Assembly (NCBI GenBank): GCA_022841915.1
Contig: JALHQN010000020.1
Location: 16,428 to 80,427, forward strand
DNA from: Burkholderiales bacterium
Lineage (GTDB): Bacteria; Pseudomonadota; Gammaproteobacteria; Burkholderiales; WYBJ01
Length of the DNA: 64,000 bases
Reading direction: 5' to 3'
The translations under genes and the position numbers were made by a program. Positions 49,918 to 59,233 of the stretch are shown here, one piece after another. How positions within the stretch are numbered: position 1 is the stretch's first letter; each line of letters opens with the position of its first letter. The notes beneath the pieces are model-generated. The model did no database searches. It saw only the letters and a program-made list of their open reading frames with translations, and was not told where the DNA came from.

Positions 49918-50784
49918 ATGGCAAGCCTGAATATCGAGCCGTTGCACCCCGAGCTCGGCGCTCGGATCGCAGGTCTCGATCTGCGCAAGGACCTCGTAGG
50001 CGACGTCTTGGAAAGCGTCCGCGAGGCGATCGACACCTATTCGCTGCTGCTCTTCGAGAACCAGTCGTTCGACGATGCGGGCCAGCTCGAACTCACCCGC
50101 ACCATCGGCGAGCCTGAGCCGAGTCATGTCGCGCGCGGTGAAGGCAAGCTCGAATACTTCGGCACCATAGGCAACGTGCAGCCGGACGGCAGCGTCGTCG
50201 GCAACAGCCACAAGAAGACGATCTTCCTCACCGGCAACAACATGTGGCACTCGGATGCCTCCTTCAAGGAGACGCCGGCGTTTCTGTCGATCATGTGCGC
50301 TTACGAGACGCCGGCCGAGGGTGGGGAGACACTGTTCGTAAGCACGCGCCGCGCCTACGAGCGCCTCCCCGAGCCTCGCAAAGCGGAGCTCGACCCGCTG
50401 ATCGTCATCCACGATTACGTCTATTCGCGCTCCAAGGTGGCTCCCGACGCGGTCTCCCCGCAGCTCGCTGCAAGCTTGCCGCCGGTCCGTCAGAAGCTCG
50501 TGCGCCGCAATCCGCGCAACGGCAAGGGCAGTCTCTTCGTCGGTTCGCATGCGCGAGCGATCGAGGGTTGGAGCGATGCGCGCAGCCGTGCATTGCTCGA
50601 CGAGCTCGTGGATGCGGCGGTCGCCGAAACCCACGTCTATACCCACCGCTGGCAGCCCGGACAAGTCGTGTTCTGGGACAACCGCTGCCTGATCCACCGA
50701 GGCGCCGGCTACGACGCCGATCGCTTCCGCCGCTACATGCGTCAGACTCGTGTGCGGGGTTCGGGTCCGACGCTGGCGGAGTAG
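49918..50784 (+). CDS. TauD/TfdA family Fe(II)/2-oxoglutarate dioxygenase
   Basis: NNMWHSDASFKETPAFLSIMCA (HxD), DNRCLIHRGAGYDADRFRRYMRQTRV (distal His and Arg); GGAGGA Shine-Dalgarno upstream. Confidence 0.94.
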   Translation: MASLNIEPLHPELGARIAGLDLRKDLVGDVLESVREAIDTYSLLLFENQSFDDAGQLELTRTIGEPEPSHVARGEGKLEYFGTIGNVQPDGSVVGNSHKKTIFLTGNNMWHSDASFKETPAFLSIMCAYETPAEGGETLFVSTRRAYERLPEPRKAELDPLIVIHDYVYSRSKVAPDAVSPQLAASLPPVRQKLVRRNPRNGKGSLFVGSHARAIEGWSDARSRALLDELVDAAVAETHVYTHRWQPGQVVFWDNRCLIHRGAGYDADRFRRYMRQTRVRGSGPTLAE

Positions 50785-50925
50785 CGCCGCCGGTCGGCGC
50801 TCGGGGCGAAGCGGCAGCGCCCGCAGGCCAGGGCGGCCCCGCGCACGTACAGCACTGAACGATCCGCCCGGGTGTGCGCTCGACCTGCAGCCGTTGCGCG
50901 CGAGCGACCGCCGAGCGCGGCTGTG

Positions 50926-51945
50926 TCAGCTGCCCGCTTGCGTCACACGCAGGACGAGTTCGGTCTTGTTGTTGACAGCGAGCTTGCGAAAGCAGCGCGC
51001 GATGTGGTTTCGTACGGTCGCTGGTGACAAACCCAGGGCGAGCGCGATTTCGCCGTAGGTTGCACCGCGGGCGTAGCGCAGGGCGATCTCGCGTTCTCTG
51101 CCGGAAAGCCGGTCGAGCACACTTTCGGCCGCGACCTCCACATATCTGAAGTCGCCCTTAGGAACGATCTGCAGCCGCAGGCCGGGCATGGCGAACGTGT
51201 CTGCCGCTCGCACGCTGTCGAGCATGTCCGAGGGCAGACGGCTGCCCTGCCAATGCGGCCAACGGCGAAGCAGTTCGTGAATGAATCCCGGGCTCGCCTC
51301 GCGCAGATAGCCGCGCACATCGGCCACGGCCCAGCGATCCTGACGTGCGCCTTCACCGCCGAGCACCGCGCGCAAGCGGGCGTTGCGATGGGCATCGACC
51401 AGGTGGGGCATCAACAGCTCCTTCGTTCGACGCTCGTTTTCGGAGAAGGGCTTGGTGCCATCATGGCGCCATAGCGTCAGGAACTCGTAGAGCGATGACA
51501 CCGACTCCACCATGAGCGTGCCCAAGGACCATTCGATACGGTAGCGCCGACCGAGTTCGCGGTAGAGCGCAGTGCGCACGAACTTGCCGCGAGTGATGAG
51601 ATCCACCATGTTGATGGTTCGTCCGGGGTTCGCGATCAGCGCGTCCCGGAAGAAATCCTGACCCATGAAGGGTTCGTAGTCGGCAAGGATCGTCGCGGGA
51701 CAATTGTGCAAGTGCAGGCGGTGAATCTCGACCGGATCAGCCGCCGCGTTTCCCCACCACGCGGAGTCGAACGCAACGACGGACTGGATCAGTTCCAGCG
51801 CTGTCGCCTGAAACTGGCCATAGGGCGCTTCGCGGCCCGCGCGATGCAGTTCGAGAAGCACCTGGCTCAACGTGTGCACGTCGCCGTCTAGCGTCGTCTT
51901 GTCCTGAAGATCGGGCATCGTCGCTTCGATTTCCGCGAAAAACAC
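50926..51945 (-). CDS. LuxR family transcriptional regulator
   Basis: C-terminal LSGREREIALRYARGATYGEIALALGLSPATVRNHIARCFRKLAVNNKTELV GerE-type HTH. Confidence 0.92.
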   Translation of the reverse strand: MFFAEIEATMPDLQDKTTLDGDVHTLSQVLLELHRAGREAPYGQFQATALELIQSVVAFDSAWWGNAAADPVEIHRLHLHNCPATILADYEPFMGQDFFRDALIANPGRTINMVDLITRGKFVRTALYRELGRRYRIEWSLGTLMVESVSSLYEFLTLWRHDGTKPFSENERRTKELLMPHLVDAHRNARLRAVLGGEGARQDRWAVADVRGYLREASPGFIHELLRRWPHWQGSRLPSDMLDSVRAADTFAMPGLRLQIVPKGDFRYVEVAAESVLDRLSGREREIALRYARGATYGEIALALGLSPATVRNHIARCFRKLAVNNKTELVLRVTQAGS

Positions 51946-52142
51946 TTACTCGAACCCCGGGATGACGGCCGTGCCGCCGTGTCGCCCGGTCTAGCCTCGG
52001 CGTCCGGTCGTCTACTCACCGTTTCCCTGCAACAACGGCTCAGGCGTACGACGTCAGCCGGCGAGGGTACCGCGCAGCCCGCAGCTCGAAGTCTGCTCGG
52101 GAAATCCGTCACCTGCCAGCCCGAAAGATGGCTTGCCTGCGC

Positions 52143-52385
52143 TTACTTTGGTCGCGGAACGCATTCGGTCTGCCGCCTGATTCCCTTGCTCTTGTTACCG
52201 CCGGTGATCTTGACGACCATGCCCGCGTCGCAGCGCCCATCGTTCTCGACGTAGACCACTTGGCCGGCGGTCAATGTCTGATCGTCGGGCATCTTCGGCA
52301 AGACGGTCGCCCCAAGAGCAAGTCCCGCAGCGCAGGACAACAGCATTCCGATCGTGCCGAAGCACACCATGCGTTCTTTCGTCAT
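52143..52385 (-). CDS. Small exported protein (DUF6719-like)
   Basis: MTKERMVCFGTIGMLLSCAAGLALGATVLPKMPDDQTLTAGQVVYVENDGRCDAGMVVKITGGNKSKGIRRQTECVPRPK: signal peptide plus GQVVYV..DGRC.AG...ITGGN pattern. Confidence 0.7.
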   Translation of the reverse strand: MTKERMVCFGTIGMLLSCAAGLALGATVLPKMPDDQTLTAGQVVYVENDGRCDAGMVVKITGGNKSKGIRRQTECVPRPK

Positions 52386-52835
52386 GCTGCTCCTTCCAAC
52401 CCAAAGTCGGCACTCGGCCGAATCATGACACGAAGATACCTCCTCGGACAGCCTTTCCGAGGATGGCATGGCCGCCGCCTGTCGTGTCATGGCGTGCCAC
52501 ACATGCGGGCTTGCCCATGGGAACGGGTCCGAGACGAACCGCACGAGGCTTCGGCTCCAGGCAGCGTCCAGTCTGCGAGCAGGCGTTTTGCAGATCCAGG
52601 ATATCTTCGGCGCCGGAACCGTACCTCGCGTCGATGAGCGCTTCTTCCAGGACGAGCTGGGAACCTCACCCAACCCTCATGGAGCCGTTGCCGGATCGGT
52701 ACGAAATCGTCTCCAGACCCGAAGAGGCCTCGGTTTGACGCCGCTCACCGCGGGCGCTAGAGTCTCCCACACGAAGATCGTGACGACTCTCTCCGAAGCT
52801 GCCTCGACGCACGTTGGCAGTGCAACCGGGCTAGG

Positions 52836-53564
52836 ATGAAAACAATGGCAGGCTGGGACGATTTCCTGACAGAACAAGACAGGCAGCACCTCGCGGCGTG
52901 GGGCAAGCGCGCCCCCGACGGCTTCGGCAAGCGGCCCGTCCTGCTGATGGTCGATTTCTTTTACGCGGCACTCGGCCACGAGCGCAAGCCCATCCTGGAG
53001 TCGATCCGGGATTGGCCGATGAGCTGCGGCCTCGAGGGCTGGGCAGCCGTCGATCGCACAGTGCCTTTGCTCGCGGCGGCACGCAAGCACAAAATCCCGG
53101 TGATTTACGCGCGTGGCATGAAGGGCTTCCCGAGCGACTGGTTCCGGCGCGGCGACGTCACTGCGGGGCGCAATCGCAGCCTGGAGCAACTGCCGCCAGA
53201 ATTGCGTGCGATGTCGAACGAAATCGTGGCCGAGCTTGCGCCAGCCCCGGGCGAACTGGTCATCGAGAAGGCGGCGGCAAGCATGTTCTCGGGCACGCCG
53301 CTGCTGTTCCATCTGCGCGGCATCGAGGCCGACACGGTCGTCATCTGCGGCGAGACGACCAGCGGTTGCGTGCGCGCCGCGACCGTCGACGCGGCGACCT
53401 ACCGGTTTCGAGTCGGCGTGGTGGGCGAGTGCTGTTTCGACCGCACCCAGGCCTCGCACCACGTCAACCTGTTCGACATCCACCAGAAGTACGGCGACGT
53501 GATCGACGCGCGCACGGCGGTCGACTATTTCGGCACCGTCGCAGGCTGGCACACCCCTCGCTGA
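52836..53564 (+). CDS. Isochorismatase family cysteine hydrolase
   Basis: KRPVLLMVDFFYAAL catalytic Asp region, VIEKAAASMFSGTPL Lys region, CGETTSGCVRAATVDAA nucleophile Cys. Confidence 0.93.
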   Translation: MKTMAGWDDFLTEQDRQHLAAWGKRAPDGFGKRPVLLMVDFFYAALGHERKPILESIRDWPMSCGLEGWAAVDRTVPLLAAARKHKIPVIYARGMKGFPSDWFRRGDVTAGRNRSLEQLPPELRAMSNEIVAELAPAPGELVIEKAAASMFSGTPLLFHLRGIEADTVVICGETTSGCVRAATVDAATYRFRVGVVGECCFDRTQASHHVNLFDIHQKYGDVIDARTAVDYFGTVAGWHTPR

Positions 53565-53637
53565 GCCGCTCCTGCGAAGCCAGGAACGCGGACCCACATC
53601 GATCATCCGGTTGCAATGCCGCCGCGCAGTCGCAAGC

Positions 53638-54417
53638 CTAGAACACACCGCTTCCTTCAGGGTTGGCGGCCCGCATCCGAGCCAGGAAGCTGTCGAACTC
53701 CAGGCCCCATCGCTCCTGCGATTCAACGACACGCAGGGATGCCGCCGCGACGTCCGGGCGGCGCGCGAACGCGTTCACCACGATATTGCGATGTTCTGGC
53801 ACCGGCAGGCACAGCGTGCGCATCGGAAACGCGCTGCGCACCGCCGTGATCGCCCGGGCGAACCTATCCGCCCCGTCGACGAGCAGGTTCAGCGTCAGAA
53901 CGCCGTTGCGCGTGAGCGCATCGCGACAGCGCCCGAGAAACGCCGCCGAATACGCCCACTGCGGCGTCAGGCCATCCTGCTCGAGGTCGACCAGGATGAG
54001 ATCCCAGCGGTGACTCGTCAGGCCGGCATCGTTGCGGATGTCACCGATGGTCAGTTCCCAACCTGCGGTGGCGGGGAAATCGAAGTACTGCCGTGCGAGC
54101 CGCGCGATGGCTGGATCGATTTCGACCGCGCGCCCTCGCATCCCCGGGGCGCGGGCGTGGAACCACCGGGCGATCGCACCCCCGCCGCATCCAGCCATCA
54201 GCATGCTCGACGGCGCGGGACCGAACATCAGGTGCGCAAGCATCGCCCGATTGACCGCTTGCGGAAGATCCCCGGGTCGCTCGACGAAGATTTCGGACTG
54301 CAGCATCGGCCCGTCGACCCAGAGACTGCGCACCGCCCCGGAGGATCTGACCTCGATCCAGCCGCCAGCGTCGCGCTCGACGCGCACAATCAGTGTCTCG
54401 GGCTGGTTCATGGGCAT
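53638..54417 (-). CDS. Spermidine synthase-like / SAM-dependent methyltransferase fold protein
   Basis: MLMAGCGGGAIARWFHARAPGMRGRAVEIDPAIARLARQYF...IGDIRNDAGLTSHRWDLILVDLEQDGLTP. Confidence 0.87.
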   Translation of the reverse strand: MPMNQPETLIVRVERDAGGWIEVRSSGAVRSLWVDGPMLQSEIFVERPGDLPQAVNRAMLAHLMFGPAPSSMLMAGCGGGAIARWFHARAPGMRGRAVEIDPAIARLARQYFDFPATAGWELTIGDIRNDAGLTSHRWDLILVDLEQDGLTPQWAYSAAFLGRCRDALTRNGVLTLNLLVDGADRFARAITAVRSAFPMRTLCLPVPEHRNIVVNAFARRPDVAAASLRVVESQERWGLEFDSFLARMRAANPEGSGVF

Positions 54418-54591
54418 GCATTCGTCTTATGGTTCGACCGATGAGATTGTCGAGGGCACCCGAGCGGCTGTCCACCCCGGCGCGACTCGTGGTGGGATAA
54501 GTCAGGGCGGTTCTATACCGTGCCCACGCGCAGTTGCGCAGTCGTTCCAAATACCGACGTTGATGCCGACGTGGCGCCGCACCGTCCTCGA

Positions 54592-55062
54592 CTATTTCGA
54601 AGCGTATCGTTCGCAAGCGTCGAGCAGCGACTGATCGAAGATGATCAGCGCGTAGTCCGAGTGGCGCATGTGAACGCGCAAACCGTCGCACGCCTTCACG
54701 TCGCGCCACGGGATATACACCGGGGTGGCCGGTCCGGCGAACCATCCGGCGCCGAGGGCACGCACCCAGAACCCCGTTTCGTCGAATCCAACCTCCGTTT
54801 CGGGAATGCGCGCCATCGAGCTGCCGTCACGGTACGAGTCGAACTCCCATTTCCGCCCGTTCGGGGCAACCACGGTGACCGACCTCGGCCCCTGCGAATG
54901 GGTCAACGGCGTCTGCCCTGCCGCATATACGCGCGCGATCTCGTTCCAGCCGGAGTAGCTGTTGTTCGCCCAATAGAACCCGAGCGGCCAGATCGGGAGT
55001 TGCACCAGCAGGGCAATCAGGAGCCAGCGCGGAACGGAGCCTTGGTCGCCGGAACGAGGCAT
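54592..55062 (-). CDS. Hypothetical membrane-anchored protein
   Basis: N-terminal TM segment WLLIALLVQLPIWPLGFYWANN; stop lies just downstream of and co-oriented with 55066..55701. Confidence 0.65.
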   Translation of the reverse strand: MPRSGDQGSVPRWLLIALLVQLPIWPLGFYWANNSYSGWNEIARVYAAGQTPLTHSQGPRSVTVVAPNGRKWEFDSYRDGSSMARIPETEVGFDETGFWVRALGAGWFAGPATPVYIPWRDVKACDGLRVHMRHSDYALIIFDQSLLDACERYASK

Positions 55063-55065
55063 CGC

Positions 55066-55701
55066 TCAGGACCGCCATCCGGCAACCGAATCCGGGCGCT
55101 GCCTGGACTTGATGCCCTCATAGACTGGATGCTCGTGCAACGGTACCCCGACTAGGCGTGAGAGCGTTGCGGCATCCCGGCGCAACCGATCGAGCTCGTT
55201 GTGATTGACGACATTCAAACGCTGACCATTGCGCAGCAAGAGATCGATCTCGCCATGGATGACCCGCAGCGGCTCCGTCCCGTGCACTCGGTAAGGCACG
55301 TATTGAATCGCCGCGATTTCCTCCAACCGGATACGCCTCATACCACGATCGAGAAATCCGTCCGGAAGCTCGATCACGCGCGCCGAAGGGATGATTCGGG
55401 CCCCTTGCGCCATTGCGGGCCGAATGAGTGCAGCAGTCCCCAGGAAGATGGCACCCACGACCGCGCAGAAGGCGAGCAGGGCGAACTTGCCGGTCTCGAT
55501 CACCGCGAACACGCCGAGCGCGATGGCCGCAAAGCCGACTGCACGGACGATGCCCAGCAAAGCGCCATACCCGGACAACGCCCGGAAGACGTGGCTGCCG
55601 TCCGCCTCGCTTTCGAGGCCATGCGCCCGCCATCGCGTGCCCCCACGGCAAAGCGCTCGGATGGTATGCAAGCCTGCCCTGGTTTCGGATGTGTCGCTCA
55701 T
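55066..55701 (-). CDS. Hypothetical membrane protein
   Basis: Two TM segments (IVRAVGFAAIALGVFAVIETGKFALLAFCAVVGAIFLGTAALI) followed by a soluble PH-like region. Confidence 0.65.
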   Translation of the reverse strand: MSDTSETRAGLHTIRALCRGGTRWRAHGLESEADGSHVFRALSGYGALLGIVRAVGFAAIALGVFAVIETGKFALLAFCAVVGAIFLGTAALIRPAMAQGARIIPSARVIELPDGFLDRGMRRIRLEEIAAIQYVPYRVHGTEPLRVIHGEIDLLLRNGQRLNVVNHNELDRLRRDAATLSRLVGVPLHEHPVYEGIKSRQRPDSVAGWRS

Positions 55702-56058
55702 CGATCCGTATCGCTCCGTGGACGCTCGGGGCTAGGGGGGCAAAGCCCTCCGAGATCCGCGCATATACGTTTCGACCTTTACGGAAGGATGCAAAGGATA
55801 TTGAGGCCGCGGGCATCAGAGACCCTTTCGCGTCGTCGGGTGTCGGGGCTGGCCGTGAAGACGCGTGCCGCCTACCCATGGCGCCGGCAGGACGGCAGCG
55901 GCGTTCCGATGCCAAAGGATCGAGCCGAACCCACGCCAACCCGGATGGACGGGCACGAGGGGGCGCGGCCCCGGCAGGACGAGGATGCCCCGACCAACCC
56001 GCTGCGCTTGGCACGGCGGGGGACACGGCCAGGACATCCGAGTACCGAACGAGCCCGA

Positions 56059-56556
56059 TTACTTGCGCTCGAAGATACCGGTAAGACTCGTCTTGGCGAT
56101 CGTATTCATGTTCACCATGAAGCCGGCAAGCGAAGCCCCCGTGGTGGCGACGTCGAGCCGTTCGATGCCGAGCGCGTACAGCGTGAAGATGTAGCGATGA
56201 GGGCCATGTCCGACGGGAGGACACGGCCCTCCCCAGCCTGGGCCGCCGAAATCGGTAGCGACCTGGACGGCCCCCACTGGCAGATTCGTGCCGTCCGCGG
56301 TGCCGGCATTCTTGGACAACCCGGTTGCGCTCGCGGGAATGTTCACGACCAGCCAATGCCACCAGCCGGCGCCGCCCGTCGGGGCATCCGGATCGTGGCA
56401 CAGCAATGCATAGCTCTTGACGCCTTCCGGGGCGCCGGTCCATGCCAGGGCGGGTGAGACGTTCTGACCGGAACAACCGAAGCCGTTGAAGACCTGCTCC
56501 ATGGCGATCGGGCCGTTCGGCGCGAAGTCGGGACTGCTCAGCGTAAACTGCGACAT
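56059..56556 (-). CDS. YbhB/YbcL family Raf kinase inhibitor-like protein (PEBP)
   Basis: FTLSSPDFAPNGPIAMEQVFNGFGCSGQNVSPALAWTGAPEGVKSYALLCHDPDAP...WWHWLVVNIPA...GPCPPVGHGPHRYIFTLYAL. Confidence 0.94.
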   Translation of the reverse strand: MSQFTLSSPDFAPNGPIAMEQVFNGFGCSGQNVSPALAWTGAPEGVKSYALLCHDPDAPTGGAGWWHWLVVNIPASATGLSKNAGTADGTNLPVGAVQVATDFGGPGWGGPCPPVGHGPHRYIFTLYALGIERLDVATTGASLAGFMVNMNTIAKTSLTGIFERK

Positions 56557-56811
56557 GGGTCGTTTCTCCGTGCGTGACGAGGAAGATTCCAGTTTACCCA
56601 AACATCCTGACGGGTTGCACGATGTCGGCAGGCAGGCCACCCAGACGCTGCAGCCGAGCACTCCCGTGCGGCGTTGGCGCTCATGACCCGGGGGGCGTCG
56701 AGCCCAGGCGCGGCATCGTCCGCACTTCTTCGCGACGGACAATGACGCTATCGCGAAACAGGTACGGCCAGGCGCTAGGCACCCGGTGCTTGCGGTTCGA
56801 ATCGTCGAAGC

Positions 56812-57435
56812 TCAGCGGCGCACTTCGTAGGCGCGCAGGAACATGTCCACGCAATCGTCGATGTGCCGCTTCACCTCTGAACTGCTCGGGAGGGCGCGCA
56901 AATTGAGCGTCACCTCCTGCAGCATGTGGCCCTTCAGCATATTGAAGAAGTGGTCCGATGCGCGCTCGGTCGCAGGAATCTCCAGTTTCCCCGCCTTGAC
57001 CCATGCCTTCAACAATTCGGAGAACGCCGCGAGCGTGGGGCGCGCCCCCGCCTCGTTGAGCAGTTCGGCCACCCTGGGATTTCGTCCCGCCTCGCCGATG
57101 ACGACGCGGTGCATCGCAACCACCTCCGGTTGCAGCATCAGGCGCAGGAAGCCGTTCGCGATCTGCGTGAGTGCCGCACGCGGCGCCTGATCCACGAGGG
57201 CGAGAAAGCTGTCGGGCGGCGAAAACTCGCGACACTTGGCGCTGATCACCTCTCTGAAGAGCGTCTCCTTGTTCTGAAAGTTGTTGTACACGGTCAGCTT
57301 GGAGACACCCGCTGCGTCCGCGATCGAATCCATCGACGCCCCTTCGAGCCCGTCGCGAAGAAAGCACTGGCCCGCTGCCAGGAGAATCGCGGCTCGCTTG
57401 GTTTCGTCGCGGGGACGGCCTGCCTTGGCGTTCAT
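56812..57435 (-). CDS. TetR/AcrR family transcriptional regulator
   Basis: N-terminal HTH RAAILLAAGQCFLRDGLEGASMDSIADAAGVSKLTVYNNFQNKETLF. Confidence 0.94.
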   Translation of the reverse strand: MNAKAGRPRDETKRAAILLAAGQCFLRDGLEGASMDSIADAAGVSKLTVYNNFQNKETLFREVISAKCREFSPPDSFLALVDQAPRAALTQIANGFLRLMLQPEVVAMHRVVIGEAGRNPRVAELLNEAGARPTLAAFSELLKAWVKAGKLEIPATERASDHFFNMLKGHMLQEVTLNLRALPSSSEVKRHIDDCVDMFLRAYEVRR

Positions 57436-57485
57436 GGATTGCGCAATCGGCTTGCATGGGGGAGCTTCACTGTAACAAAAAATAA

Positions 57486-57526
57486 ACTGGACGGTACATT
57501 AATTACAAAATACTATACGGTGCAGT
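57486..57526. promoter_or_regulatory. Putative pair of TetR operators in the divergent intergenic region
   Basis: 57486 ACTGGACGGTACATT and 57512 ACTATACGGTGCAGT share ACT..ACGGT.CA; each is an imperfect palindrome; AT-rich context between divergent genes. Confidence 0.6.
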
Positions 57527-57538
57527 ATATTAATTGGC

Positions 57539-58687
57539 ATGCCGCTCATGGGCGAGATCGCACTGAAGATGCTCTGGGGCGACCGGGCGAAGTATCTGGC
57601 TCTGGTCTTCGCGGTCACGTTCGCCACCATGCTCATGTCGCAGCAGGTCTCCATCTTCATCGGGCTCATGGCTCGCACTGCAAGCCATGTGAGCGACGTG
57701 CGCGAGGCGAACCTCTGGATCATGGACCCGCAAGTGCGCTATATCGACGAGGTGAAGCCGATGCCTGACAAGCAGCTATTCCGCGTACGCGGCGTGCAGG
57801 GCGTCGAATGGGCCGTGCCGTGGTTCAAGGGGCTCGCGGTCGTCCGCGCCCCCGGCGGCATCATGCAGCAAGTCATCCTGCTTGGCGTCGACGATGCCAG
57901 CCTCGTCGGACGACCGCCCAGGATGATCCACGGTCGCTGGGAAGACCTCAAACAGCCCGATGCGATGATCATGGATCGGGCCGGCTGGGAGTACACGTGG
58001 CCCGGAGAGCCGTTCGTGCCCGGGCGTGTCGTCGAGGTCAACGACCGACGCGTGGCCATCGTCGGCCTTGCCGAGGCCTCACCGCCCTTCGTCACGTTTC
58101 CGGTGGTCTATTCGCGCTATAGCCAGGCGCTGAAACTCAGTCCCACCGAACGCAACGCCATGTCGTTCATTCTCGCCCGCTCGGCACCCGGCGACGACCC
58201 GAAGTCCGTGGCCCACCGCATCGAAACAGCCACCGGCCTGCAGGCCCTCACGTCCCGGGAATTCGAATGGCGCTCGGTCTCGCACTACCTGCAGCGCACC
58301 GGCATACCGGTCAACTTCGGCATCACCGTCGTGCTTGGATTCATCGTGGGTGCCGCAGTGGCGGGACAGACCTTCTACATCTTCGTCCTCGAGAATCTGC
58401 GCCAGTTCGGGGCGCTGAAGGCCATCGGCGTTGGCAACACGCAGATTCTTTCGATGGTCCTGCTGCAAGCCGCCGTGGTGGCCTTCATCGGATTCTCCCT
58501 GGGCATCGGCGGCTCGGCCATCTTCTTCGAATCGACCAACGACCTGACCCATCTGCGCGGATTTCGCCTGCACGGGGAAGTCATCGCCGCAACAGCGGCG
58601 GCAGTGTTCGTCATCATGGTGATCGCCAGTTTCGCCAGCATCCGCAAAGTGATGGTGCTCGAACCGGCGATCGTTTTTCGGGGCTGA
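57539..58687 (+). CDS. ABC transporter permease, FtsX/DevC-like
   Basis: N-terminal TM and periplasmic MacB-like domain; C-terminal VLENLRQFGALKAIGVGNTQILSMVLLQA. Confidence 0.9.
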   Translation: MPLMGEIALKMLWGDRAKYLALVFAVTFATMLMSQQVSIFIGLMARTASHVSDVREANLWIMDPQVRYIDEVKPMPDKQLFRVRGVQGVEWAVPWFKGLAVVRAPGGIMQQVILLGVDDASLVGRPPRMIHGRWEDLKQPDAMIMDRAGWEYTWPGEPFVPGRVVEVNDRRVAIVGLAEASPPFVTFPVVYSRYSQALKLSPTERNAMSFILARSAPGDDPKSVAHRIETATGLQALTSREFEWRSVSHYLQRTGIPVNFGITVVLGFIVGAAVAGQTFYIFVLENLRQFGALKAIGVGNTQILSMVLLQAAVVAFIGFSLGIGGSAIFFESTNDLTHLRGFRLHGEVIAATAAAVFVIMVIASFASIRKVMVLEPAIVFRG

Positions 58688-58717
58688 GATCGTGTCGCAG
58701 CGACACAGAGAGGAGCA

Positions 58718-59215
58718 ATGATGAAGTACGCACGCATCGCATGGGCACTGCTTTTCGCGGCAACAGCCGCCGGCGCGCTGGGGGGCTGCACCCTCTCGAC
58801 GCCGTTTCAGGGTCCAGCCGCCAAGGCGCCGCTCGAGGACGGCCAGCCACCCGCAGTGCTGGCCATCACGCATGTGCGCCTCGGATCGAATCTTGCGCGC
58901 AACATCGACTTCTGGAAGCAGATCGGGCATGTGGTCGATGCCGCCGAGCGGCAACCGGGATATCTCGGCCATTCCCTGCGCCGCAAGCTCCTCGTCGGTG
59001 AAGGCTGGACGATGACGGCATGGTCGGACGAGGCGAGCCTGCAGGCATTCGTGCGCAGCGATGCGCACCAGCGCGCGATCCGCGAGGGCTTGGATGCGAT
59101 CGAGCATGCACGCTTCGTGCGCGTGACCGTCGATCGCGCCGACCTGCCGCTGAGTTGGCAGCGTGCCGAGCAGATTCTCGCGGCGGACGCGGCGTCACGC
59201 TCGATCGCGCCCTGA
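58718..59215 (+). CDS. Lipoprotein with ABM/quinol-monooxygenase-like fold
   Basis: Lipobox ALGGCTL; SDEASLQAFVRSDAHQRAIREGLDAIEHARFVRVTV resembles antibiotic-biosynthesis-monooxygenase-like proteins. Confidence 0.65.
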   Translation: MMKYARIAWALLFAATAAGALGGCTLSTPFQGPAAKAPLEDGQPPAVLAITHVRLGSNLARNIDFWKQIGHVVDAAERQPGYLGHSLRRKLLVGEGWTMTAWSDEASLQAFVRSDAHQRAIREGLDAIEHARFVRVTVDRADLPLSWQRAEQILAADAASRSIAP

Positions 59216-59233
59216 ACGCAACGAGACCCCTCC

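Noticed and set aside
55702-56058. Overlapping plus-strand ORFs between the hypothetical membrane protein and the YbhB-like gene
   Set aside because: Arg/Pro/Gly-rich frames without motifs; probably intergenic sequence.
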